From positions 35,851,641 to 35,915,640 of the forward strand of contig CM071930.1 in assembly GCA_016081115.2 (NCBI GenBank): a stretch of 64,000 nt of DNA. The letters run 5' to 3'. A program made the translations under genes and the position numbers. The stretch's first letter is position 1; each line of letters starts with the position of its first letter. Below the pieces are notes generated by a model. The model had not been told where the DNA came from. It made no database searches and saw nothing but the letters and a program-made list of their open reading frames with translations. This document shows, piece by piece, positions 46,901 to 58,114 of the stretch. Source of the stretch: Rehmannia glutinosa. Its lineage: Eukaryota; Streptophyta; Magnoliopsida; Lamiales; Orobanchaceae.

Positions 46901-49522
46901 CAGGAGCTTTATATCATATCACACCTCATCGTGATATGTTCACATCATACACCGGTGGTAGCTTTGGCAAAGTCAGAATGGCCAACCATGGTGTGACAGA
47001 GGTCATCGGCATAGGTAACATCATATTGAACACCGATACAGAAGCGACTCGTGCTCAAGGATGTCAGACATATTCCTGACATTCGGCTCAATATTATTTC
47101 CAATGGCAAGCTTGACGATGCTGGCTATGGCAATCACTTTGGTGAAGGAAAATGGAAGCTCACCAAAGGCTCTCTCATTGTCACTAAGGGACAAAAGCAG
47201 AATTCTTTGTACATGATGCAAGCCAGATTATCCAATGGAGAGGTGAATGCTATTGATAAAAGTTCCTCCATTGAGCTATGGCATAAAAGGCTCGGACATC
47301 TAAGTCAGAAGGGCTTGGAAGTTCTGACCAGAAAGAAACTTCTCCCAGAGGTAACCAATATGCCCCTACAAACTTGTGTTGATTGTTTAATTGGAAAACA
47401 ACACAGAGTTGCTTTTAAGAGTTTTTCACCTTCAAGAAAATCTCATCCTTTAGATTTGGTGCATACTGATTTGTGCTACATGAAAGATAGAAGTCTTGGT
47501 GGCGCAATATATTTTGTCACATTTATTGACGATTTCTCTAGAAAAGTGTGGTGCTTTGCTTTGAAATCTAAAAATCAAGTTATGGGTATATTTAAGAATT
47601 TTCAAGCAAGTGTTGAAAGAGAAACAGGAAAGAAGCTGAAGCGAGTTCGTGCTGACAATGGTGGTGAATACCAGAGTCCATTTAAGCAACATTGCAGGGA
47701 TCATGGAATCAAGCTTGAGAAGAGTGTTCCAAAAACTCCTCAACATAATGGCGTAGCAGAAAGAATGAACAGGACAATTTGTGAACGAGTCAAATGTATG
47801 ATGTCACATTCCAATCGCCCAAATCCTTTTGGGGTGAAGCAATGAAGACTGCAGTTGATCTAATCAACCTTTCTCCATCCGCTCCTCCTCGGGTGGCGAC
47901 ATTCCGTATAAAGTTTGACTGAAAAGATGTTTCCTACATACACTTGAGAGTGTTTGGTCATGCAGGCATTCGTGCACATTCCAAAAGACGAACGATCCAA
48001 GCTTGATGACAAGACCAAGTCATGCATCTTCTTGGGCTATGGCCATGAAGAATTTGGCTACAGGTTATGGGACCCACTCAAGAAGAAAGTTATCGAAGCG
48101 GGGATGTTGTATTCCTTGAGGATCGACAATTGAAGATGCCAAACAGATTGAGAAATCAATCAAACCAAGATGTTCCTGATGATGTAGATCCACTTTCTTC
48201 TCCTAGAAATCGAAATCATGGGGAGGTGTGCAAGATCAACACCATGATACAACCGATGATGTCCCTCCGCCACCACCGTAAGATGTGGCTAGAAGGTCCA
48301 CCAGGCAAAGACAACCTTCTACCGTGATATAGCCCACATGAGCATGTAATGCTCACTGACGGGGGAGAACCACAAAGTTTCGCAGAGGCCATATCACATG
48401 ATCAGAAGGATATGTGGATGGAGGCCATGAAAGAAGAGATGAACTCTTTGCAGGAAAATCACACCTATGACCTTGTAAAGCTACCAAAAGGTAAACGTAC
48501 TCTGAAAAATAAATGGGTGTATAGGTTGAAGACTGAAGAGCAAAGCTTACAACCAAGGTATAAAGTTAGGCTGGTTGTGAAGGGTTTCAGTCAGAGAAAG
48601 GGTGTTGATTTAGAAGAAATTTTCTCACCAGTGGTGACGATGTCCTCAATCAGAGTTGTTCTTGGGATAGTTGCCAGTTTGGATCTGGAAATCGAACAAC
48701 TTGATGTGAAGATTGCATTTCTTCATGGAGATTTGAATGAAGAAATCTACTTGGAGCAACCGGAAGGATTCAAATTCAAAGGTAAGGAGAACTTGGTATG
48801 CAGGTTGAAGAAGAGCTTGTACGGCTTAAAACAAGCTCCAAGACAATGGTACAAGAAGTTTGACTCTTTCATGATCGACCATGACTACAACAGGACCAAC
48901 TCCGATCACTGTGTATTCTTTAAGAAATTCAGTGATAATGATTTTATCATACTATTATTGTATATAGATGATATGTTGATTGTAGGTCATGATGCCAAAG
49001 AAATTGATAATGGATATTTCGATTTTGAGAGGTACTTCTAAATATTGTCTAAGATTTGGTGATGACCAAACCGTACTTGACGGATTCACGATGCATATAT
49101 GGCCGGTGATGTTGATTCCAGAAGTCCACATCCTGGATACCCGATGAGATTTGCAGGGGAGCTATCTCTTGGCAATCGAAACTTCAAAAATGCGTGGCAT
49201 TATCCACAACCAAGTTGAGTACATAGCAGCGTGATGAAGCTTGCAATGAGATGTTGTGGTTGAAGATGTTTCTTTAGAACTAGACTTGAAGCAGAAAAGT
49301 ACACATTTGCAATCCACTTGAGTAAGAACTCATCATTCCACTCAAGGTCAAAACACATTGATGTGAGGTACCATTGGATTCGAGATGTGCTTGATGAAAA
49401 GTTGATGCAACTCGATAAAGTCCATACTGATGAAAATGGCGCAGATATGCTGATGAAGTCTTTACCAAGAGATAAGTTTGAAGCTTGCAGAAGTAAAGCA
49501 GGTCTGGTTGAATTCCGACATG
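46901..49522 (+). pseudogene. pol of element E (integrase and RT largely kept, RNase H region deleted)
   Basis: 47051-47845 is open for 264 codons. It has VRHIPDIRLNIIS, pre-integrase LWHKRLGHLSQKGLEVL, CVDCLIGKQ, and the integrase core with LVHTDLC, RADNGGEY and NGVAERMNRT (D, D, E). Frame breaks follow near 47840-47960. 48349-49041 (230 codons) is RT, with WVYRLK, GFSQRKGVDLEEIFSPVV, LDVKIAFLHGDLNEEIYLEQP and YIDD at 48961-48972. After KEIDN (about 49010) the sequence jumps to KYCLRFGDDQT, skipping the end of RT and the start of RNase H. The end shows SRSKHIDVRYHWIRD and MLMKSLPRDKF to about 49520. Confidence 0.85.
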
Positions 49523-49538
49523 AGGTGGAGGGGGAGAA
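49523..49538 (+). other. polypurine tract of element E
   Basis: GAGGTGGAGGGGGAGA-type purine run directly before the 3' LTR. Confidence 0.8.
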
Positions 49539-49539
49539 T

Positions 49540-50146
49540 TGTTAGTCCACCTCATGGCTAACGTCACAAATGGTAGGTAGAAATTGTAGCCTAACTTTGT
49601 TGATTTTGAAAAAATGTGGTGGCTGAAAATTTTGACAAAGTTTGCACATGTTGGAATTTTGTGCAATAACTTGCCTATAAAAGGCATCATCCGGCAGAGG
49701 AAGAATCACACCAAGCAATTAGCATCTTAGCAATTGCAAGAGAAGAGAGAAAATAGAGAGTAGAGAGTGTATCTACAAGTGTGTGTTTTGAGTGAAGAAA
49801 AAGAAAGAAAAATTAGTAGTAATTTTTCATTCTCACCCAAAATAAAGATTCCTATTTTCTCGGGTATTCCAAGTTGAGTGACTTGAGATAATTTGTGTAT
49901 CCCCTATTTTTAGGAGAAATATTGTAAGCCTACTATACATTTAGTGGAGGATTTATCTGGACTACGATCTCGTGGTTTTTCCCAATTTGGGTTTTCCACG
50001 TAAAAATTCTTGTGTGCTATTTTTATCGTCTTGCACTATTTTTTGGTATTCTTGGTTTAGTTCCCATTTTTAATCCAGGTAGGTGGAAAAAGATTTTACT
50101 ATTTCCGCTGTGCCGGTGTCATTTATTTTGACACTCTTTCCCAACA
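49540..50146 (+). repeat. 3' LTR of element E (607 bp)
   Basis: TGTTAGTCCACC to TTCCCAACA, then TSD aagac. Same length as the 5' LTR. Confidence 0.93.
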
Positions 50147-50166
50147 AAGACTTCCCGAGGTACTCC
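50147..50166 (+). pseudogene. 20-bp remnant of element C between E and F
   Basis: aagacttcccgaggtactcc: it starts with the TSD of E and ends with the TSD of F. Fifteen bases of C's antisense ORF survive here and keep its frame. Confidence 0.8.
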
Positions 50167-51626
50167 TATTGGCCAAAAATATTTGGATCTTACAACTACA
50201 AGTGTACATTATAGTTTATAGAATAATGGCAACAAGGTCGTATTCCTCAGGGATTGACTACAAAACACTTAGGGTATAATAACATCACATTCCAATTTTA
50301 TTGAAGCGACCGAATCTCAAGTGTTTATAAAAATCAAAAATTGAAAATAAAATAAATAAATTTGCGAATACCACAAGTATTTTCAATAGCTACCAAAGAA
50401 ACTTTATGCACATAATCTCAACATGCTTCTTTAATATTAAATCCAATTAATGTTTAACAAAACCAATTCATGTAATTCTATGCGTTCAATTCCTAAGTTA
50501 GTTTATTTCCCCTCCCGGCGCATAAAATAGTATATTAATAACAATTGTAGGTCTCCGACTCAATACAACTATTATTAACTCCCAAAAGATCTATGAATTG
50601 AATGACTCCCCACAAACAAATTGTAGGTCTCCCAACTCAATACACCCGTTTATCTCTCGAATTTAATTTTCGTCTTTGTTAGAACTCCTCTTCCGAATTT
50701 TGCACTAACAAATATGACATGCTAATTATTGATCGATAAAAACAATTAAGAATAAGCACTCGAATTCATAAAATAGAGCACATGAATCAATTAAGAAAAT
50801 AATTAATCAAGATTTAACACGAATCCACGCTTTGATTATGTCCTAAGATCCAAATATTAGCCAAACATTGATAACAAATTCATAGACAAACTTAAAATCA
50901 ACATTGTGATATCGTTTAAGCACGCACAAGAGATCTAAACTAAGAAAGAAAACCCTTCTTGTTAGGATGGATCTTCCTTCCAACCCTTCAAGCTCTTTGT
51001 GTTTCCGTAGATGCGAAAGGCCTTGTGGTGTTCTTCTTGACCTAGCCTTCCTCTCTCAAAAGACCTTTGATCTTGTGTTCCTATGTATTTTGATGTGTTG
51101 TATGGTGTATGGATGTTTGAATTTTCGTGCAGCCCTTGAGTCCCTTATATAGGCGCTTGGAGAGATCACTTGTAAAGTTTGAATGGGAAAATGACACAAA
51201 AATCTGCCATAACTTGTCACATGGTCCTACCGTGTGTAGCTTCACACGGGTAGTCCACACGCCATGTGGCTCTCACACGCCTGGCCGTGCGGCTTATTTT
51301 TCGCCCCCTGTTTCTTCCCAACTTCACATGAACATGTCATCTTCGCACGGACAGTCACACGCCATGTGGTCCCACAAGGTCCGGGCCGTGTGACTAGTTT
51401 TTGTCCGATTTCTTCATCTTTTCGAAATTCTCTTTGCACTCATCAATCCTATTCGGCCTTATAACCGATATTTCTTCAATTAAGCCCTATTTCCTGTAAA
51501 AATTACAAGAATACGCAGATCATGCCCTTCTAAGGAAACCAAGTAAAAACACACTAAATATACATGCAAATGTATCAATTATATATGATTTTAAGCCCCA
51601 AATGCACTTATATTTTACACGTATCA
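50167..51626 (-). repeat. 3' LTR of element F (1460 bp)
   Basis: From TATTGGCCAAAAAT to CGTATCA. It holds a minus-strand TATATAAGG (51143-51151) and cacacgg/ccgtgtg-like motifs at about 51225-51395. Confidence 0.9.
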
Positions 51627-51642
51627 AAATCCCCCAAACTTA
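51627..51642 (-). other. polypurine tract of element F
   Basis: Plus-strand aaatcccccaaactta, i.e. taagtttgggggattt on the minus strand, next to the inner end of the 3' LTR. Confidence 0.75.
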
Positions 51643-53863
51643 AAGCATTGATCGTCCTCGAGCAAATTTAGAAAAATAATATCAAGGGATACAAAGAACA
51701 CACAAGAACACTATAAAAATTTCATCTCATTTTGACTTAATACTAAGTAAACCACACAATTCATTATCAAGAAGTCATCATTCATAAGTTCAGCATAATT
51801 AATACTCTCTCGGGTACTTGACATCGCGACTCACAAGTAGTAGTAGTGTATCACTCATCTCTAAAAGTGTATGGAAAGTATTTTACACTCAAAATCAATT
51901 CAATGAATGTAGAACTACCATAGGCTTGCAATCGTCTAACATCTATACCACTTTTGTGTGCACAACTTAAGAATCAAAAAGGGCTTTCATTTGGTTGTAA
52001 TTTAGGCTCTTTGGTAAGGGTAGCAAAAATTTGGATTAAGTGACTTGACTTGAGCAAATAGAATTTTAAGCGCACAGACTTGCAACTCACCAACCCAATT
52101 TCATCTAAAAATCATTCTTTCAATATATTTTCTTTTTTTCACCTCAACTCCACCATTGTTCTCTTTTTTCTTTTTTTTTAATTCTTAGGTCTTTTTGCCT
52201 TCTTTTCCTTTTTTTTCTTTAGCCTCAAGCTCTCTTTCTCAAAATTTCCAGAATTTTCTTTTCTTTTCTCGATTTTCTCTTTTCTTTTTCAATGATTTTT
52301 CTTTCTTTTTCGAGCTTCATTCTTCTTTCATTCACCTTGATACTGCTCATCCCTCATTCTTTTGCCAACTTTATCTCTTTTTCATAATTTTCACCACATC
52401 TCCCCCAAACTTGTTCATTTTCTATAAGCTCAAGAAATTTTAGGGATAAAATTATTTTTTCAATTTTTTAAAGATCAAAATATGGCTAACAATAAAAAGT
52501 TATGGCTCAAAAGTGGCTAACTAGGGAATCTTGAGTTCATAAGTAAGCCTTTTGTTTTAGGCTAAGTAGGCTAAAACAAAGATGACCTTAAATCATTTTC
52601 AAAAATTACACACACACATGGCTTCAATGAAGATACCAGAGCAAGTTCTAGAGTTCTAGCAATCATAAATGACACACTCAAGAAAAAAATAAGCTGCATA
52701 AGATAAAGCAGTTATAGGCACAAAAGCTCGTAGACTTATTTTTTGCATCATGCTCAAATACCCAATTTTCTTAACTAATGTCGAACATATAAATGATATC
52801 TTCTTAACTATTCATCGCATTATTCTAAAAATATATCATCTCATAAAATTACATGCTCATAGTAAAAATCATACGGAAGTTATGCTCTTTCAAAAATCTT
52901 TATTAAAACCACACAAAAACAAAAATTAAACGTGTTAAAGCAACAAACATGCTAAAAAATTTTAAAAAAAAATTACAATTAAAAAATGAAAAACAAAAAA
53001 AAAAATTAATGCAAAATTTTATGCTCTACATGCAATCCTAAATGCAGTGCAAAATGCAATAGTACTAAATTATGCATTCTTGACAACCCCCCAAACTTAA
53101 ACATATGAGGAAATTATCAAAAGAAAGAGGAATGCATAAAGAGTACTCACTTGATAGTTCACACTACCGTGTGCATTTGACATGGTCGGGCCGCCGCAGG
53201 GTCGTGGCTTCGCTTTGATGGTCTTCACCACATGGTCGTGTCAGGCAACTCACACGGCCCGCCCGTGTGGTCGGGTCTCTCGGGGTCGCACGACCCCGCG
53301 TGGAATTCCACACGCTCGTGATTTTTTTAGCCCCGGTTTTGTCGCGACGCCTCTTGAGTTACCTACCACAAAGCACTAAGTTTTACGTCTTGACCAGACT
53401 TGATTTCTAACATCACTATCATCAACCGGCCTGTTGAAATCCTTAAGGCCTCATATTTTGTACCATCCATCGGATTTAATGGCGTTGCACTATTTTCTTG
53501 GATTAAGTTAAGTATTGCTTGGGAAGTTGCCCTTTGATGTTGGTCTCCCACCGCAGAGCGATTTTGGGCTACTTGTGTCTCCAACGATTTCGGGCCGCAT
53601 TTAACAAACGATGTTAGAAACAAGCAATAAAAAAATATTTACAAAAGAAGGAAAAAAAATGAAAATAAAAAAAATAATTTACAAAAATAACAAAAAAAAT
53701 ATTTACAATTCACAAAAGGAAAAAAAATTGAAAATAAAAAAAATTACAAAATTCGAAAAAAAACTAAAAAAAATATTTACAAAAAAACGAAAAAATATTT
53801 ACAAATTTTTTTACTTCAATTAAGATTGAACTACTTATTAATATATCTAAGTAGAATCTTTCA
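51643..53863. other. non-coding interior of element F
   Basis: A pyrimidine-rich tract (about 52120-52400, mostly t with c), AT-rich DNA, a GC-rich block with cacacggcc/cgtgtgg motifs (53160-53330), and an A-rich stretch with repeats of aaaatatttacaaa (53630-53810). No domain is recognisable in any frame. Confidence 0.6.
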
Positions 53864-53882
53864 AGCCACGGCAACGGCGCCA
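53864..53882 (-). other. primer-binding site of element F
   Basis: On the minus strand TGGCGCCGTTGCCGTGGCT, close to TGGCGCCGTTGCCGGGGA, the complement of the 3' end of plant tRNA-Asp used by Athila-type gypsy elements. Confidence 0.8.
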
Positions 53883-53888
53883 AAAACT

Positions 53889-55348
53889 TGTTTGCCAAAA
53901 ATATTTGGATCTTATAACTGCAAGTGTACAGTGTAGTTTATAGAATAATGGCAAGCAATGTCGAATTCCTCAGGGATTGACTACGAAACATTTAGGCTAT
54001 AATAACATCGCATTCCAATTTTATTGAAGCGACCAAATCTCAAGTGTTTATAAAAATCGAAAATTGAAAATAAAATAAATAAATTTGTAAACCCCACAAG
54101 TATTTCAACAACTACAAAAGCAACCTTAAGCACATAATCTCAACATGCTTCTTCAATATTAAATCCAATTAATGTTTAACAAAACCAATTCATGCAATTC
54201 TATGGGTTCAATTCCTAAGTTAGTCTATTCCCCCTCCCAGGCGGCGCATAAACAGTAGATTAATAACAATTGTAGGTCTCCGACTCGATAAAACTATTAT
54301 TAACTCCCAAAAGATTTATGAATTGAATGACTCCCCACAAATAGTTGTAGGTCTCCCGACTCGATATACCCGTTTATGTCTGAATTCGATTTTCGTCTTT
54401 GTTAGAACTACTCTTCTGAATTTTCGCACTAACAAATATGACATGCTAATCATTGATCAGATAAAAAGCGATTAAGAATAAGCACTCGAATTCATAAAAT
54501 AGAATAAATGAATCAATTAAGAAAATAATTAATCAAGATTTAACATGAAACAACAGTTTTGATTATGCCCTAAGATCCGAAACATTAGCCAAACATTGAT
54601 AATAAATTCATAAACAAACTTGAAATCAACATTGTGACATTGTTTAAGCACATACAAGAGATCTAAACTAAGAAAGGAAACCCCTTCTTGTCAGGATGGA
54701 TCTTCCTTCCAAGCCTTCGAAGCTCTTGTGCTTCCATAGATGCGAAAGACCTTGTGGTGTTCTTCTTTACCTATCTCCTCTCTCAGAAGACCTTTGATCT
54801 TGTGTTCCTGTGTATTTTGATGCGTTGTATGGTGTATGGATGTTTGAATTTTTGTGCAGCCCTTGGTTCGATATATGTGCTTGGAGAGATCACTTGTAGA
54901 GTTTAAATGGGAAAAGGACACAAAAATCCGCCACAGCTCGTCACATGGTCCGACCGTAGCTTCACACAGTAGTCCACACGCCATGTGGCTCTCACACGGT
55001 CCGGCCGTGCGCGCTTGTTTTCGCTTTCTGTTTCTTTCCAACTTCACACGGACATGACATCTTCGACGGCAGTCACACGATCGTGTGGTCCCACACGGCC
55101 CAAATGCCATGTGACTAGTTTTTGTCCTGGTTTCTTTGTCTTTTCGATCTTCTCTTTGCACTCGTCAATCCTACCCGGCCTTCCAACCGATATTTCTTCA
55201 ATTAAGCTCGTTTCCGTAAAAATTATAAGAATATGCAAGATCATGCCCTTCTAGGAAACCAAGTAAAACCACACTAAATATACATGCAAATGTATCAATT
55301 ATATATCATTTTAAGCCCACAAATGCACGTATATTTTTACACTTATCA
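53889..55348 (-). repeat. 5' LTR of element F (1460 bp)
   Basis: From TGTTTGCCAAAAAT to CTTATCA, then TSD actcc. The TATA box seen in the other LTR reads gatatatg here. Confidence 0.9.
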
Positions 55349-56649
55349 ACTCCTGCTTCCCAGAAGGAGATGGCGGAAGCTTATAGGTCTCAGGAGGTGA
55401 CGGTATTCTGCCTAAATAGTAGACACAGGTAATAAATAAGCTACAAAATCAAATCATATTCTAGAGCGCTTGTTTAAAAAACTTCTGAATGTTAAGGTGT
55501 TCTTGGGTATCCCATCTTGCTTTACTTTTTTACATTGCTTCCCACTTTACTTTTACATTTTGACTACTTCCTTTTCTGATATTTCTTCTACTTACTTTTC
55601 GTAAGGAGAGTTACAACATTAATGGAGTTGATGGCCTTTAAGAGAAGGAGAATGAGAAAGCCAAGGGAAGTTTGTGGGCTGGGAGCTCGAGTGTGTCTTC
55701 GCCCTGCAGGATAGGCCTTGCCCCTCTCCCCATGAGAGTGATCGGCGCCCTTCCCGCCGGAGGGTGATCGGCGCCCGGCCGCACTCCAAATGATTGTGCT
55801 AATGTTGTTCCTCCTTGTCCTTCTTTAGGCCCTTTTGGAGGAAGAGGCCGATGATGGAGCCTGAGTTGCCGCTTCTAAGGGTGTTGGTCCCCGAGCTATC
55901 TTCTCTGGTGGAGTGATCCGTCAGCGAGGGATCAAGTCCCATTGGGACTATACGGATTTTGCTTAGCTATGCCAAGATCTCGAGGAGCTTTATCGGTTGA
56001 TGACCACCCCGCTTGGGTCTTTGTCCTTCAAGGACATCGAGACTCACCTTTGTGGGGGACATTGCTCGAATAAGATTCCACGATTTCTTTTAATTTCCAT
56101 TCTTCATGCTTTGTCTCTTTATCCAAGCTAAGACTTGTACAAATTGTGTTGTAGATCTTAAACCTTGTTGCGGCTTCAACCACCGAGGTTAGGTGACTCG
56201 AGGCAGAAACTCGCGCTTTGGGGTGAGGTGAAAGCACTTAAGGCCGCAACTAGCCATCATAAGTGTGAGATGTCGGATTCGCTCTAAGTAGTGTGCTCGG
56301 AAGAAGAGTCGGCTAGCCCATGAGACCGAGACAGTGAGTTGTTGTCCAATCTTCCGCTGGAATTGAGTTGTTAGCCAAGGAGAGGTCTAGTTCATTTGAG
56401 GCCTACAAAGGTTTATTGTCCTATCATTCCGACATGATGAGAGAGTCCTGCTTCTACTACGATAAGGCGATGCGTCATTGTCGGAAACTTCTACGATAGA
56501 GTGGAAAGGCTTCCAGTGAGCTGATTGACATCTTGGATTGTGGTGTATCTGACGAGGAGAAGGGAGAGGTCGAGGCCTTGAAGGATATTCCCGACGATGC
56601 TGGTGGCGACAGAGATGCTGCTGGTAGAGATGAGGTGCCCCCTGCTTGA
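55349..56649 (+). pseudogene. antisense ORF of gypsy element C, last part, with probable intron
   Basis: The frame that ended at 45369 and 50166 goes on from 55354 as ASQKEMAEAYRSQEVTV. A good splice donor cacag|gtaata lies at 55429 and an acceptor cttctttag|gcc ends at 55828, giving a 400-bp intron. The next exon reads ALLEEEADDGA, then IFSGGVIRQRGIKSHWDYTDF and LEELYRLMTTPLGSLSFKDI. A later part includes LEAETRA, MMRESCFYYDKAMRHCRKLL and ELIDILDCGVSDEEKGEVEAL, ending at 56649. Several in-frame stops show decay. A second intron near 56060-56155 (acceptor tgttgtag) is possible. The product's role is unknown. Confidence 0.5.
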
Positions 56650-57067
56650 TTAGTGATAGTCTTTTCTTGGTTTGATGGCCGTTGATTCTTTACTCATTTG
56701 GATGTTTCATCTTGCGTACTTGGATATTTCTTTCCCTCCTTTGGTCTTGAGACGTTTTGTTTGCCCTATGGGGTTGGATGATTCTTCCATTTTCCTTATG
56801 TGTATTTGTTTCCCTTTGTCATGCTTTACTTGTGATATCTGTATGTGACTTTTTGCGCGAGATTAGATTTTACTTTGCATTTTAACACCAAGGGGCGCCC
56901 TTCCGGAACTCGGAGGAGGGCACCCTTCCGAAGCCCGGAAGGAGCCTTCCCATGGATTTTCCCCCAAGTCTTTGTTTTATTCTTTGTATCTTTTTCCACA
57001 TGTGTTAGCACTTTTCGCTTTATTTTCCTTGCATATTTTCATCATGGAGAAGAATTCATCGGGAATC

Positions 57068-57362
57068 TTGTGAGGAGACCCCTTCCTCTGGGGTCTTAGC
57101 CAGAGGAAAAAGAATTTTTACTAGGACCTCCTTATCGGGAGGCTCCTTCCATTCGGGGTCTTAGCCGGAAGGGGTTATCCCACTCGGGGTTTTAGCTGAG
57201 TGAAGTTAATTACTAGGACCTTCATGAGGAGGCCCCTCCCATCCGGAGTTTTAGCCAGAAGGGGTCATCCCACCTAGGGTCTTATCCGGGTGAGGTAAAT
57301 TTACGAGGACCCCTATGAGGAGGCCCCTCCCATCCAGGACGTTAGCCGGAAAGATGGGGTTT
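57068..57362. repeat. tandem repeats of about 91 bp in element C
   Basis: aggacc recurs at 57123, 57215 and 57306. Each unit holds ggggtcttagccggaagg-like and ggggtyttarcygrgtga-like halves, so there is also an inner repeat of about 40 bp. It lies between the ends of the two opposing C genes. Confidence 0.75.
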
Positions 57363-57599
57363 GTTGAGGAGAGCATCTAATTGGTCATTGATCCTAGCCA
57401 TATGTGGCATTAACTGCACCCTGGCCATGTGTGGCCATTAACTGCATTCACAACATTAAAGTAGAAACGTGAAAGTGCTTTTATTCATTATAATGAAAGC
57501 TTTACACCCCGTGGGCGAAAATACAATCAAATATAAATAAATGTTTAACGCCTCTTGGCGCGTAAATAAACTCGAAAATAATCAAATACGAAAATCACC

Positions 57600-58110
57600 G
57601 GGAGTCTAGGGAGAGAGTCGTTGTTTATGGTTGCATGGTGCTTTTATAATTCGGTCTCGGGAGCTTGCTCATCTTCAAGGTGGCCACGTAGCATTCCCAA
57701 ACCGTCTTAATATCTCCAACAGTCTCTCCTATCCTTGAGTCCATTCGGAACTTCAGCTTCAAGTGAACCGTAGAGGGGATGGCTCAGAATTAGTTCAAGC
57801 TTGGCCTTCCCAAAATCAGATTGTATGGAGAGGGATCGTTTACTATAAGGAAACAGACCATATTTGTGACTTGACGCGGGGCGTCCATGCCCAATGTGAG
57901 CGGCAAATAGATTTCACCCGAGGATTTGATTACTTCTCCAGTGAAGCCAATCAGCGGCGCCAAAACTGGAACTACTTGCACTGGGCCATTCTTCATCTTA
58001 TCAAATGCTTCTCGGAATATGACGTCCACTGTGCTCCCGGTATCTACCAAGGCCCTCTTGACCATGAAATTGGCCAGCATAGCTGATATGACCATGTCGT
58101 CAGGGTGAAC
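57600..58110 (-). pseudogene. gypsy protease of element C
   Basis: On the minus strand 58095-57790 is open: MVISAMLANFMVKRALVDTG, then STVDVIFREAFDKM, IGFTGEVIKSSGEIYLPL and PYNLILGRPSLN. This is the retropepsin-like domain of plant gypsy elements (catalytic DTGS near 58040; flap-side GF.G; ILGRP). A short tail follows with HLKLKFR near 57735 and ends near 57630. In complete elements RT follows this tail; here no RT motif (YVDD-type) is present on that strand. The domain would cleave the gag polyprotein. Confidence 0.82.
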
Positions 58111-58114
58111 TTAG

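Larger units (their letters stand above)
45370..50146 (+). mobile_element. Tork/TNT1-like Ty1/copia retrotransposon E
   Basis: LTRs of 607 bp each (45370-45976, 49540-50146), TGTTAGTCC to CCCAACA. TSD aagac at 45365-45369 and 50147-50151. PBS at 45979, PPT at 49523. By eye the LTRs differ at roughly 17 of 607 positions, so this is a fairly recent insertion. Coding is damaged by nonsense changes, small indels and a large deletion between RT and RNase H. It is inserted in the plus-strand ORF of C. Confidence 0.93.
50167..55348 (-). mobile_element. non-coding gypsy-type element F (LARD-like)
   Basis: Two LTRs of exactly 1460 bp (50167-51626, 53889-55348) and TSD actcc (50162-50166, 55349-55353). 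PBS at 53864-53882 and PPT at 51627-51642 read on the minus strand. The 2.26-kb interior has no retroviral domain on either strand, only low-complexity and repeat-rich DNA. Such elements move, if at all, with proteins of relatives. The left LTR start is TATT where the right one has TGTT. Confidence 0.9.

Noticed and set aside
50967..51152. 61-codon frame in the LTR of F and its copy at 54688-54906
   Set aside because: It is repeated because the LTR is repeated; it has no domain and the two copies diverge in frame.
52195..52443. 82-codon frame rich in Phe and Ser in element F
   Set aside because: It is the translation of a pyrimidine-rich tract, with no conservation or start context.
57068..57362. 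Possible CRISPR-like array
   Set aside because: The units are directly adjoining degenerate tandem repeats without unique spacers, and the genome is a plant's.
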